This document shows, one piece after another, positions 25,168-33,734 of a stretch of 43,677 bases of DNA (position 1 is the first letter of the stretch; every line of letters starts with the position of its first letter). A program made the translations under genes and the position numbers. The notes beneath the pieces were generated by a model that did not search any database, was not told where the DNA came from, and saw only the letters and a program-made list of their open reading frames with translations. This DNA comes from an uncultured Pseudoalteromonas sp. (GTDB taxonomy: Bacteria > Pseudomonadota > Gammaproteobacteria > Enterobacterales > Alteromonadaceae), in NCBI GenBank assembly GCA_947493455.1, contig CANLRB010000029.1, forward strand, positions 1-43,677, given 5' to 3'.

Positions 25168-26289
25168 ATGTCACAAAATATAATTTTAGCAGTGGATGAT
25201 GAACCGTTTAATCTGGAAATATTGGAAGAAATTCTTGAAGAAGACTACCAACTTCACTGCGTAGCCAGTGGCCCCGAGTGTTTACAAGTTGTCGGCGATA
25301 TCAAACCCAATGTTATTTTATTGGATGTAAGCATGCCTGACATGGATGGCTATGAAGTATGCCGTCGATTAAAAGATGATCCGTCTACCGCTGATATTAC
25401 GGTGATGTTTGTCTCGGCTCGCGGCTCCGTGGAAGAGCGTATTGCGGGTTACAACGTGGGCGCGGAAGACTATATTGTAAAACCCTTTGGTCATGCCGAA
25501 TTAAAATCTAAGCTTGATACCCTATTTCGTGTGATTGAAAACAAAGACATGCTGCAACAGCAAATTGATGATGCCACTGAAACTGCTTTTAATGCCATGG
25601 CGAACAGCAGTGATATGGGGAACATAGTTCAATATGTTGAAAATATAGGTAAAATTGACGACAAAGAAGAGCTGGCGCTCGCGTTATTAGCGTGCTTACG
25701 AGGTTTCGGGTTACGTAGTTGTGTGGAATTTCGTTCGGGCAGCTCGCGGCAACAATATGCATCGGATGGCCCTTGTAGCCCGATGGTGGTTGAGCTCTTT
25801 GAACTATTGCAAAATAAAGGACGGTTGTATGAGTTTGCACCGCGCATTTTAGTGAATTATCCGCGGGTGAGTTTAATCATTCTGAACTTACCACAAGATG
25901 ACCCAGAAAAATTAGGTCGTATTCGCGACAATATTTGCTTTTTGGTGGGTGTCACGGAGCATCAACTCGATGCCATTATTACTAAAAAGCAATTAAACAA
26001 CCAGCGCTTAAAACTGCGCCAAGCATTCTCGTTAGTGCGCAGTAAATTTGAAGATCTGGTTGCGGTATTGAATTTAAGTCATGAAATGAATGAAGCGATA
26101 TTTCGTGAGTTACAAGACGAATTTGAAACGCGCATCCCTCACATGGGACTCGATGAAGATCAAGAGATTTACATTTATAAAAAAGTGGACGATACGATTG
26201 AAAAATCAGTGGCGCGAGAAGACCTACTTCACGATGTAAAACGCGCTTTTATTGAAATAGAAGAAGACTTGGAAGGCATGCTTAAGTAG
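25168..26289 (+). CDS. Response regulator with unassigned C-terminal output region
   Basis: 373 residues. The receiver domain fills about residues 1-120, with Asp10/Asp11, phospho-acceptor Asp53 in 'LLDVSMPDMDG', Ser in 'VSARGS' and Lys in 'VKPFGH'. A helical linker ('DMLQQQIDDATETAFNAM') leads to about 240 residues that match no output domain I know: a GAF-like alpha/beta part ('LALALLACLRGFGLRSCVEFRSG', 'VSLIILNLPQDDP') and then a long helical, acidic C-terminus. There is no DNA-binding motif and no GGDEF, EAL or HD-GYP signature. AAAGGGAG precedes the ATG. It is probably phosphorylated by the kinase just upstream. Confidence 0.9.
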   Translation: MSQNIILAVDDEPFNLEILEEILEEDYQLHCVASGPECLQVVGDIKPNVILLDVSMPDMDGYEVCRRLKDDPSTADITVMFVSARGSVEERIAGYNVGAEDYIVKPFGHAELKSKLDTLFRVIENKDMLQQQIDDATETAFNAMANSSDMGNIVQYVENIGKIDDKEELALALLACLRGFGLRSCVEFRSGSSRQQYASDGPCSPMVVELFELLQNKGRLYEFAPRILVNYPRVSLIILNLPQDDPEKLGRIRDNICFLVGVTEHQLDAIITKKQLNNQRLKLRQAFSLVRSKFEDLVAVLNLSHEMNEAIFRELQDEFETRIPHMGLDEDQEIYIYKKVDDTIEKSVAREDLLHDVKRAFIEIEEDLEGMLK

Positions 26290-26301
26290 CATGCCTTTTT
26301 T
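26273..26301 (+). terminator. Rho-independent terminator of the two-component operon
   Basis: AAGGCATGC (26273-26281) pairs with GCATGCCTT (26289-26297), with a 7-nt loop and a T run. The left arm and loop lie inside the last codons and stop of the response regulator gene. Confidence 0.9.
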
Positions 26302-26661
26302 ACTTGAGCATGCTCGCAAAATATCTATTCTTCTTGAGTCAGCGAACCACTAAACCTCTCGCCTTTTCTCGCGCCCTTTATAGTCTTATAAGCATTCGCC
26401 GGTACTAAATTTCCTTTTGTCATTTTTTCGCAAAGATGTATTTAAGTATGAAAAACGGCACATTCACGTGATTCTATTGCCCTGAGTTGGTATAAAAATG
26501 GGTACATTTGTGTTGTGTAGTGAATACGCGTACTTAACTGTACTTTGTATCTAAAATAAACGACGGCATTACAATCACATTGTTAGATGCATAAAACGAC
26601 AACTTGGACGCGTTAATTTACGAATAAAAAAAGTTTAAAAAGATTTTTCAAGGATTGAAAC
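26302..26661. other. Intergenic region upstream of the type VI effector module
   Basis: About 360 bp, AT-rich, without a supported gene. It should contain the promoter of the PAAR-like/effector operon, but I cannot fix -35 and -10 boxes with confidence. AAGGA lies 8 bases before the ATG at 26662. Confidence 0.5.
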
Positions 26662-27690
26662 ATGGGCGAATACATATTTGCAAAAAATGGCGCTGAGCCG
26701 AATTCAGTGCAGTACGACCTTAATCAAAAAGAAGCAGATATACGCATAGAGGGAAGCCTTACATGGCGGACAAACAACCCAACCCTAATGGCGCCAAATC
26801 TAAGCGCGAAATTAAATGGTGCAATAGGACGGGTCGCTCATACTGCGATTTTTAAGAATGTTGAAAGCGCGCGTAATGCATTTTTTGCGGAGCTCGAAAG
26901 ACCCTATTACCAACGAAGGACGTTAGGTAAAGCCCTTAAAATTTTTCTACCAAATTACGTGATTCCACCGGCGCAATGGGATGAGCAAAACAATAAACCG
27001 ATATTACCTTGGCTGCATGCCCCGACGGGCATGGACGTCAATTTACCCATATCGAATGCGACTGCATTTTACGACTTTGTATGTGCAGAACTTGGTTGGC
27101 AACCAGGCACAGTTGAGCGCATCGAAAAAGATCAACTACAGCAAGCGCAGCAAGTTGCACCTGTATTAGGTCGTAATGTGCTCATTAATAGTCGAACGGC
27201 TGTACACGCACAAAGTGAGGGCGTACTCAATACTGTAGACGTGTGTTATACCAGTGTTGGTACCTCGGTTGTGCCAATTCCTTATGCGAATGTGGCGCGC
27301 TCGAGCGATGTTGTTAATACCGCACAAACGGTTAAGATTAATGGTAATGGCGCCGCACATATTAATAGCTATTTTAGTCGCAGTTCAGGGGATGAAGCGG
27401 GCGATAAAAAAGGTATAGTCAGTGGCACAATACAAGGAAAGGCACAATTTTTATCGGCGTCGCATAATGTGTTTATAGAAGGATCGCCAGCGGTTCGGCA
27501 GGGCGATGTTATGGTTTCAAATAACTGTAATACCCCCTTTTCAACACTGACTCAGCCTCCTGGACCTATGTCGCCAGAGTTGGCAGCGCGTTTACGTCAA
27601 GTGGAAGACGAAAACGATGATAAGGGGCAGGTCAAGGTGGTCATCGCCAGTGCCAAAAAAGCAGGGCAAGACGGTATTGATTTGTCATGA
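26662..27690 (+). CDS. PAAR-like (DUF4150) type VI secretion protein with novel N-terminal region
   Basis: 342 residues. The C-terminal part (about residues 190-305) fits DUF4150, a PAAR-like domain that tips the VgrG spike: 'VDVCYTSVGTSVVPIPYANVA', then 'VFIEGSPAVRQGDVMVSNN' and 'CNTP'. In most DUF4150 proteins that domain is at the N-terminus. Here about 185 residues precede it, including 'YYQRRTLGKALKIFLPNY' and 'WLHAPTGMDVNLPISN', which I cannot assign. The stop overlaps the start of the large effector gene by 4 bases (ATGA), so the two are made together. It probably carries that effector on the type VI spike; no VgrG or Hcp gene is in the window. Confidence 0.83.
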   Translation: MGEYIFAKNGAEPNSVQYDLNQKEADIRIEGSLTWRTNNPTLMAPNLSAKLNGAIGRVAHTAIFKNVESARNAFFAELERPYYQRRTLGKALKIFLPNYVIPPAQWDEQNNKPILPWLHAPTGMDVNLPISNATAFYDFVCAELGWQPGTVERIEKDQLQQAQQVAPVLGRNVLINSRTAVHAQSEGVLNTVDVCYTSVGTSVVPIPYANVARSSDVVNTAQTVKINGNGAAHINSYFSRSSGDEAGDKKGIVSGTIQGKAQFLSASHNVFIEGSPAVRQGDVMVSNNCNTPFSTLTQPPGPMSPELAARLRQVEDENDDKGQVKVVIASAKKAGQDGIDLS

Positions 27691-30600
27691 GTCAAGTTAC
27701 CTACCCGAAAGACGTAAAACAAAAAGCGGCATATCGCGAGTTATTTTTTGATGGCAGTGGCCAAGAACGTGAAAACCTATCTCTTATATTAAAAGATAAA
27801 TCTGTTGATAAACAGCAGTCTGGTTATTATAAAATTCCCTTGTACAGCAGTAAAACCGTATCGAAAGCGCAGCAAGATGACGCTGCCGATATTGAGTTAG
27901 TTCCTATTATCCCCCATGCACTGGCGACACCATTTGCAGATGAAGTTGATGGCATTACAGCACTGCGTTCAGGTTATCTTTATATTTATGTTGATGGCCA
28001 TTTGTGGCGAGAGCTGGCCGTGACACATCATGATAAGCAGCACTACTGTACTTTTTCAGATGTCAATTTAGCTTATCAAAAGGGGCCTCAGCGCTGGCGG
28101 GTCAATAAAGAAAACACGATAGAGCGCATAGCAACGGGTGAAAAACTACATCATATTTTAGTGCCCAATCGGTTACAAGGTCAGTTGTGTAATGTGCAAA
28201 TTGCTTATTCAGAGGTGCAATGGAGTTGGCGACAAATTGAAGCTTTTGGTGGCATGAACCCGCAAGATCCGCGGTTAAATTATGGGCCTGTCATTAAACC
28301 TGGAAATAACGATAATCAAAGCAATCAACTTCGTCGCCAGCGGATGACGAAACTAGATAAACTGCAAGACTTTCCCCTCACATATTCTCATGAGGTGTTA
28401 CCGCAACATATACAAATTCATGCACCGAATAAAGAGCATATTCATAAACCCATTATTCCTGATCAGCTTGGTACGCTGCGTTTTTTGGCTGCAGAAGTGA
28501 CTTTAAGTCGTAACTATTTACAAAGCTTACCGCTTCTTTCAATGAAAGAAGATGAAAACCCTGCCGCGGACTTGAGTGAGTTTAAGCCAAGTGCTAAGAC
28601 GCGCGCAAAATTGAGCATAGCATCTTTGATACATAATCAATTTATTGCTTATCCACGTGCAGTGAAAAGAAAGCTAGCAGCTGGCATAACGGTTAGCGAT
28701 GAGGAAGTTGAACACGCAAATAAGTATTTAAACTGGGCCGAAAATGAGATTGATATGCGAGCCTATTGTCAATATTTGCGCACAGATGAGGCCCTAGAGC
28801 TAGGTCATTATATCAACTTGTGTAAATCACTTGCCTTTGAATTAGTGACTGAAGAGGATAATCCGGCAAGCTTTTACTTTTGTATTGCCGATTATGCGTA
28901 CTATGAAGACCTGCGGCGCAATGAAATTTACGAGGTCGCCAGTGATTGCTTAGGCCCAATGAAAGACCTGACCGCTCAGCAGCTAGCTACTTTTATGGTA
29001 TCAGAGGGCGATCACACTGAATTAGATAAAATTGATGCACAAGATCTCGGTCAAGAGCTGATTTTGCGGGTATTAGGAACGCATTTAGTCGATTTGGAGT
29101 ACCCCGACGATCAACTAAAATTGCACAGTTTAATTTTTCCAAAACGCACCGGTGATGGTTTAAGTGATTATGTATGTCATCGCGATACGCCTGAAGCGCC
29201 GTTTGATATTCGCTTTTCACTTGCATTACAACAACGCATTACTATTGAGGCACAAGAAATCACGCTGAATGCAGAATTAGCCCAAGTAGGGCGGCGAATG
29301 ATGCAAGCAATGTGGGGGTTTTTAACAGTAGTGCTAGAGGTGCCAAGCAATACATTTGCCGTTGGCGATAGCACTATAAGCCAAACATTGACAAATACGG
29401 GCGATCAATTACAAACGCTGCGCAAAGAGCATAAAGCGGCGACAGCGCAAATAGCGCAACTAGAAAGCACGATTATCGAAAAACAAAATGAAATATCGAC
29501 CCGTGAAGCTGCATATCGTAGTGTTATCAATGAAATGAGTAGCTTAAACCTGAATCACCAAGGGAATATTATTGCAGGTTTTAAATTAGATATTGAAAAA
29601 CGTCAACAAGAGGTTAAAAAGTTACAAGGTTCACTGCATATGTTCCAACTCGGTGCCCGAGTGAGCCAGCAAAATTTAAGGAATTTGATCGCACGCGGTG
29701 AATCGATTGCCTATTACAGTCGCACCTTGCGTATTAAAGAAGTATTGTTACGGGTTAATCCATACCGCAGTTTTGCCCATTTATTTGATATTACTCAGCC
29801 CGGTTTATTAAAAGAAGTCACCATTTCATTGAATGATTATATAAAGGGTAATTTGCCAAAGGGCATTATTCCGCTCAATTTTAATGACAAAGCAAAGCGC
29901 GCCAAAGAAAAGCTCGATAAATTTGCTAAAGCTAGTTTTGATTTAGATGCTGAATTACATCAGCCGAGCAGTACGCGTACACGGGTCAAAATTAGTAAAA
30001 GCCATACCGTCAATATGAAGTTAGAGAGCCTACTCAAACTTGATGAAACACTGCAGTTTATTGATGAGTTAGTACAAGAAAAACAAGCAGAGTTGTCGCA
30101 AAGTCATCGTGATCTTAATTGTAAATTATTGGCGCTGGATACAGATAAAATAAAGGAATTATTGCAGCAGAAAGACGATATGGCTGAAACAATTTCTAGC
30201 AAAAACCTTAATAAGTTAAGTATAGATTGGGATATTAACGGTCTTGACGAGCAATATAAGTCCTTGCAAAAAATGGCCGCATGGCACTTGTCTCCAAAAC
30301 AATTTAATCGTGCGCTCAACGGTGTGCTCGGAATTGTTGCAACGTTTGAAGTCTATAATTTTTACACCATAATGCGAGATCCCGACGCACTTACGCGCCA
30401 TAAAGTCTCTGCCGTGCTCGACATGCTCGATATTATGCTCAATATTGGGGTTAATATTGTTGAACGGCGCGCGGGGCTACCGACCATAAAACAAAGTCAT
30501 AATGTGATCCGCGCCTTATTTGTGCCAAAAACAGCCATGAAGCAGCGTTTTTTATTTATGAGTCAATTAACTGCGAAAGTGGCCCTATTTACTGCTGCCA

Positions 30601-31538
30601 ATATTTTAACCTTAGTTGCCAGTGGTGTCAGTGCTTATTGTGCCTATGTTGATCTGCGCGAGGCCGCGAACCGCGGTGATAACGAGCTTGCTATTGCTAA
30701 CGGCATTATGATGTCGGGATTTATTAGTATGACAGGGTCAGCAGGCCTTGTGCTCGGTGCCTTAGCAACTAAGGCGTTGCAAATTGCGCTGGTGACCACG
30801 CTTATTGGCACTTTAGCGATTGTCGGTCTGGTGATTATATTAATCGGGGCGGTTGTTTACTATTTATTTAGTGAAGAAGCCGCAGAAAGTTGGCTGCAAG
30901 CCTGCCCGTGGGGGCGCAATGCATTTAAAAATGATAGCCAAAATAGTTCAAGTGCGCGCGCATCCTTGTGGCAAGACAAACCTGAGCTTGCCATATTGGA
31001 TTTATATAACGCGTTGTATGCGCCGCAAGTGACTATCAATGCGAATCAGTATGGTCAGTACATTAGTATTCAGCTCGTGGCGCCTTTAGCTTCAACAATA
31101 GAAGGCATAGACTTTAAACTCGCTTGGCGAAAACGCAATACACGAGAGGAGCACGACGAATTTAAACAATTAACGGTTGTTCAATTAGCACAACTAGGTG
31201 CACTGTGGCGCAGTATACGTCCGCGTTTAGGCTGGTATATGACTGTCACTTTTGAGGCGCTGCGCCGCTTACTTAAGCTTAAAACTGACGATGCCATTGA
31301 ATTACAAGCCGAGGTGACGTCGTTTCCACAAGGTAAAGGGGCCACTGTTACAGACGATAGCCCTTACTTATTCGCCTTGCCAATACATATAGAAAAAAGC
31401 AGATCTGATGTTAAGGTGGAGAGGGAGGATAAGGTAGAGAGTGAGGTCGAGAGGGAAGTGTCGCACACTTACGGATTTACGACAGTCTTGTACATTGATT
31501 TTGAGCCGCCCGAGGAATCATCTGATCCCTTGTATTAA
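27687..31538 (+). CDS. Large type VI secretion effector, MIX-motif, VasX-like membrane-acting toxin
   Basis: 1283 residues. The N-terminal region has 'LRSGYLYIY' (residues 93-101), which fits the hRxGhhYhh MIX marker of type VI effectors, and 'IAYSEVQWS' (172-180), which fits a later MIX motif as I remember it. Helical, coiled-coil-like stretches follow (about 575-672 and 770-860). A hydrophobic segment at about 953-1061 contains several predicted membrane spans ('TLIGTLAIVGLVIILIGAVVYYLF'). Then comes 'ESWLQACPWG', a motif seen in VasX-like proteins, and a beta-rich tail with an acidic, charged repeat near 1245-1265. A pore-forming antibacterial or anti-eukaryotic toxin is most likely. It overlaps the PAAR-like gene and precedes a membrane protein that is probably its immunity factor. 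Confidence 0.85.
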   Translation: MSQVTYPKDVKQKAAYRELFFDGSGQERENLSLILKDKSVDKQQSGYYKIPLYSSKTVSKAQQDDAADIELVPIIPHALATPFADEVDGITALRSGYLYIYVDGHLWRELAVTHHDKQHYCTFSDVNLAYQKGPQRWRVNKENTIERIATGEKLHHILVPNRLQGQLCNVQIAYSEVQWSWRQIEAFGGMNPQDPRLNYGPVIKPGNNDNQSNQLRRQRMTKLDKLQDFPLTYSHEVLPQHIQIHAPNKEHIHKPIIPDQLGTLRFLAAEVTLSRNYLQSLPLLSMKEDENPAADLSEFKPSAKTRAKLSIASLIHNQFIAYPRAVKRKLAAGITVSDEEVEHANKYLNWAENEIDMRAYCQYLRTDEALELGHYINLCKSLAFELVTEEDNPASFYFCIADYAYYEDLRRNEIYEVASDCLGPMKDLTAQQLATFMVSEGDHTELDKIDAQDLGQELILRVLGTHLVDLEYPDDQLKLHSLIFPKRTGDGLSDYVCHRDTPEAPFDIRFSLALQQRITIEAQEITLNAELAQVGRRMMQAMWGFLTVVLEVPSNTFAVGDSTISQTLTNTGDQLQTLRKEHKAATAQIAQLESTIIEKQNEISTREAAYRSVINEMSSLNLNHQGNIIAGFKLDIEKRQQEVKKLQGSLHMFQLGARVSQQNLRNLIARGESIAYYSRTLRIKEVLLRVNPYRSFAHLFDITQPGLLKEVTISLNDYIKGNLPKGIIPLNFNDKAKRAKEKLDKFAKASFDLDAELHQPSSTRTRVKISKSHTVNMKLESLLKLDETLQFIDELVQEKQAELSQSHRDLNCKLLALDTDKIKELLQQKDDMAETISSKNLNKLSIDWDINGLDEQYKSLQKMAAWHLSPKQFNRALNGVLGIVATFEVYNFYTIMRDPDALTRHKVSAVLDMLDIMLNIGVNIVERRAGLPTIKQSHNVIRALFVPKTAMKQRFLFMSQLTAKVALFTAANILTLVASGVSAYCAYVDLREAANRGDNELAIANGIMMSGFISMTGSAGLVLGALATKALQIALVTTLIGTLAIVGLVIILIGAVVYYLFSEEAAESWLQACPWGRNAFKNDSQNSSSARASLWQDKPELAILDLYNALYAPQVTINANQYGQYISIQLVAPLASTIEGIDFKLAWRKRNTREEHDEFKQLTVVQLAQLGALWRSIRPRLGWYMTVTFEALRRLLKLKTDDAIELQAEVTSFPQGKGATVTDDSPYLFALPIHIEKSRSDVKVEREDKVESEVEREVSHTYGFTTVLYIDFEPPEESSDPLY

Positions 31539-31564
31539 AGTAAATTGAAAACAGAAGATCTCTT

Positions 31565-32500
31565 ATGAATGATAAATGCTCAGAAAACTTGGATTCTATT
31601 GATGTTGCAAAGCTCGTAGCAGAGCACAAAGAAAAGAAAAGAAACGCCACGGGATGGGAAAAAGAGCAATATGATGAAATTGAACGCTATGTAGCGAATC
31701 AACGTCGATATATCGAAAATGGTGGTTACTTCGAAAAATTAGATAAAAGCCATCTCAAAAATCAAACCTATCAAGAGCGACTTGAAGCGGCTAAAAAGTT
31801 AAACGGTTGCGACTTTAAAAGTAAACAAAACAGCAAAGAGACATTTGCGTCGCGAGAAAAAACAGATCCCGTTGCTGAGTTGATGAGTTGTGACGGCCGT
31901 TATATCTTTTTGCGTTTAGCTTTTTGTGCCGGATTTCGTTTCTTTTTTCTGAGTGTATTGGCATTTCCAATTAGCCCCGCTTTTATTATGTTTTTAGAAA
32001 TAGATCTTTCCATCAAGCTCATCTATTTAGCGGGGGTGATGGGGCCCTTTCAGTACTTTTTATACCGTGTGTGGCGCAAAATTGATTATGCGGATTATGT
32101 GCTGTTTGACCGCTTTACTGGCTTAGTGCGTATTCCGAGGCGTTTATGGCGTAAACCCATTTACGTGCCAATTGATGATGTTGAACTGGTGGAGGGGCCG
32201 GTTGTGCGCGGCGCGCGCGGTGGCGGTAAAGTGCCAACAGGCTCCTTGGTACTGACTAAATACCCGCGCACACGTTGGTTTCAGCCCGGGTATGCGTTAC
32301 TTGGTGGCATGGACCAGCGCAATTGGGCCGATATCATCCGCTTTATGGATTCAAGCAAATGTGTTGATAACTGTATGTATAAAGCCATCGAACCGTATTT
32401 TGCGAAAGGTAAAACGGTGCTCGGCACGCCATATCATAAAGAGCTGAGAAAATACTTTGATGCAACGGATAAACAGGTAAACCGCAGAGAATTTTGGTAG
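31565..32500 (+). CDS. Membrane protein, probable immunity protein of the type VI effector
   Basis: 311 residues. An N-terminal charged helical region of about 110 residues is followed by two hydrophobic segments ('FRFFFLSVLAFPISPAFIMF' and 'LIYLAGVMGPFQYFLY', about residues 122-170). A cytoplasmic C-terminal part begins 'DYVLFDRFTGLVRIPRR', a pattern like the DUF6708-type proteins encoded after large type VI effectors. It starts 26 bases after the effector stop. A membrane location suits protection against a membrane-acting toxin (compare TsiV2 against VasX). The immunity role is inferred from position and topology only. Confidence 0.68.
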   Translation: MNDKCSENLDSIDVAKLVAEHKEKKRNATGWEKEQYDEIERYVANQRRYIENGGYFEKLDKSHLKNQTYQERLEAAKKLNGCDFKSKQNSKETFASREKTDPVAELMSCDGRYIFLRLAFCAGFRFFFLSVLAFPISPAFIMFLEIDLSIKLIYLAGVMGPFQYFLYRVWRKIDYADYVLFDRFTGLVRIPRRLWRKPIYVPIDDVELVEGPVVRGARGGGKVPTGSLVLTKYPRTRWFQPGYALLGGMDQRNWADIIRFMDSSKCVDNCMYKAIEPYFAKGKTVLGTPYHKELRKYFDATDKQVNRREFW

Positions 32501-32502
32501 TG

Positions 32503-32532
32503 AATAGCTAATTGAATTAGCTATTTTATTTC
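32503..32532 (+). terminator. Terminator of the type VI effector operon
   Basis: AATAGCTAATT (32503-32513) and AATTAGCTATT (32515-32525) form a perfect inverted repeat with a T-rich tail, starting right after the stop codon. The stem is AT-rich, so moderate strength is likely. Confidence 0.75.
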
Positions 32533-32593
32533 TTTTGGCTCTTTTGGATCTTTTGGCTCTTTTGGCTCTTTTGGCTATTTTGTTTCTTTTGGG
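32531..32593. repeat. Nine-base tandem repeat, seven units
   Basis: The unit TCTTTTGGC occurs seven times without gaps; four copies are exact, two differ at one base, and the sixth is more divergent. It fills the space between the effector-operon terminator and the queG stop codon. On the minus strand it continues the queG frame past its stop and would read as Ala-Lys-Arg units. Confidence 0.93.
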
Positions 32594-33724
32594 TTAGGCA
32601 TCGCGTGGCAGTCCTTTTTCTACCACGCGGATCAAGCGTTTGGTCTTATTAGTCATCTTGGCTTTTTTGTGTTGCTGTTGTTCAATTGCCCATTGAATAT
32701 GCTCGGCGACAAGTTCTGTTGCCTGATCAAGTGATTGCAACAACAAATTGAGAATATCATCGCTATAGTCGGCATTGCCAAGACCAACGGCTAAGTTTCG
32801 TTGCCAACGCTCAAAGCCTATGCGGCGTATCGGGCTGCCTTCGGTATTTTTTAAAAAGGTGGCTTCATCCCACAAAAATAGGTCGATAAGCGACTGGCTG
32901 GTAAGTTGCTGCCGCGGATGAAAATCTTGCTCATCGGTGATGCTGGCATAGCGATTCCATGGGCATATCAATTGACAGTCGTCGCAGCCATAGACGCGGT
33001 TGCCAATTAGCGCCCTAAATTGTTCTGGAATTGCCCCTTGTAATTCAATTGTCAGGTATGAAATACAACGCCTTGCATCGACCACATAAGGCTCGACAAT
33101 GGCATCGGTTGGGCATATTTTAATGCAGGCAACGCATTGGCCACACTTTTCTTCAACTGGTTGATCGGCTGGGAGCGGCAGGTCAACAAATAGCTCGCCT
33201 AAAAAAAACCACGAACCCGCATCTTTATTCAAAATCAAACTGTGCTTGCCAGTCCAACCTAAGCCAGATTTTTCGGCGAGTTGGCGCTCCATAACAGGGG
33301 CTGAGTCAACAAATGGACGAAACCCCAACTGTTCGACTTCGGCTTCAATGCGCTGACCTAATTTTTTTAACCGATTACGGATCACTTTATGGTAATCACG
33401 ACCGAGGGCATAACGGCTGATATAGGCTTTGTGCGTATCTTGTAAATCTTTAGCAAAGCGCGCATTTGGCGGCAAATAATCCATGCGTACCGTAATTATG
33501 CTTTTTGTTCCAGGTACGAGCTCCGCCGGGCGTGCACGTTTCATACCATGGGCTGCCATATAGTCCATTTCACCGTGGTAGCCAGCATCGAGCCAGCGCT
33601 GTAATTGTACTTCGTGCTCGGTTAAGTCGATATCTGAAATTCTCGCATCACTAAAGCCAAGCTCTTTCGCCCAGAGCTTGATTTTTTCGGCAAGTATTGG
33701 ATAGTTGATATGTGACGGTTCCAC
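32594..33724 (-). CDS. queG: Epoxyqueuosine reductase
   Basis: 376 residues from the GTG at 33724, giving an N-terminus 'EPSHINYPILAEKIKLWAKELGF' that lines up with E. coli QueG; a TTG at 33748 would add 8 residues inside nnr. It reduces epoxyqueuosine to queuosine in the wobble base of GUN tRNAs, using cobalamin and two 4Fe-4S clusters. The cluster ligands are seen in 'CGQCVACIKICP' and 'CDDCQLICP'. 'SAPVMERQLAEKSGLGWTGKHS' is the cobalamin/substrate block, followed by a C-terminal HEAT-like helix region. It is divergent from nnr, with only 10 bases between the start codons, as in E. coli. Confidence 0.96.
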   Translation of the reverse strand: MEPSHINYPILAEKIKLWAKELGFSDARISDIDLTEHEVQLQRWLDAGYHGEMDYMAAHGMKRARPAELVPGTKSIITVRMDYLPPNARFAKDLQDTHKAYISRYALGRDYHKVIRNRLKKLGQRIEAEVEQLGFRPFVDSAPVMERQLAEKSGLGWTGKHSLILNKDAGSWFFLGELFVDLPLPADQPVEEKCGQCVACIKICPTDAIVEPYVVDARRCISYLTIELQGAIPEQFRALIGNRVYGCDDCQLICPWNRYASITDEQDFHPRQQLTSQSLIDLFLWDEATFLKNTEGSPIRRIGFERWQRNLAVGLGNADYSDDILNLLLQSLDQATELVAEHIQWAIEQQQHKKAKMTNKTKRLIRVVEKGLPRDA

Positions 33725-33734
33725 AGGTGATCTT

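Noticed and set aside
26662-32500. A complete type VI secretion cluster
   Set aside because: No vgrG, hcp, tssB/C, tssJ-M or clpV gene is present; only effector-type genes are seen.
32531-32593. The nine-base repeat as a CRISPR-like or iteron array
   Set aside because: Units are contiguous without spacers, and no replication gene is nearby; it is a simple tandem repeat.
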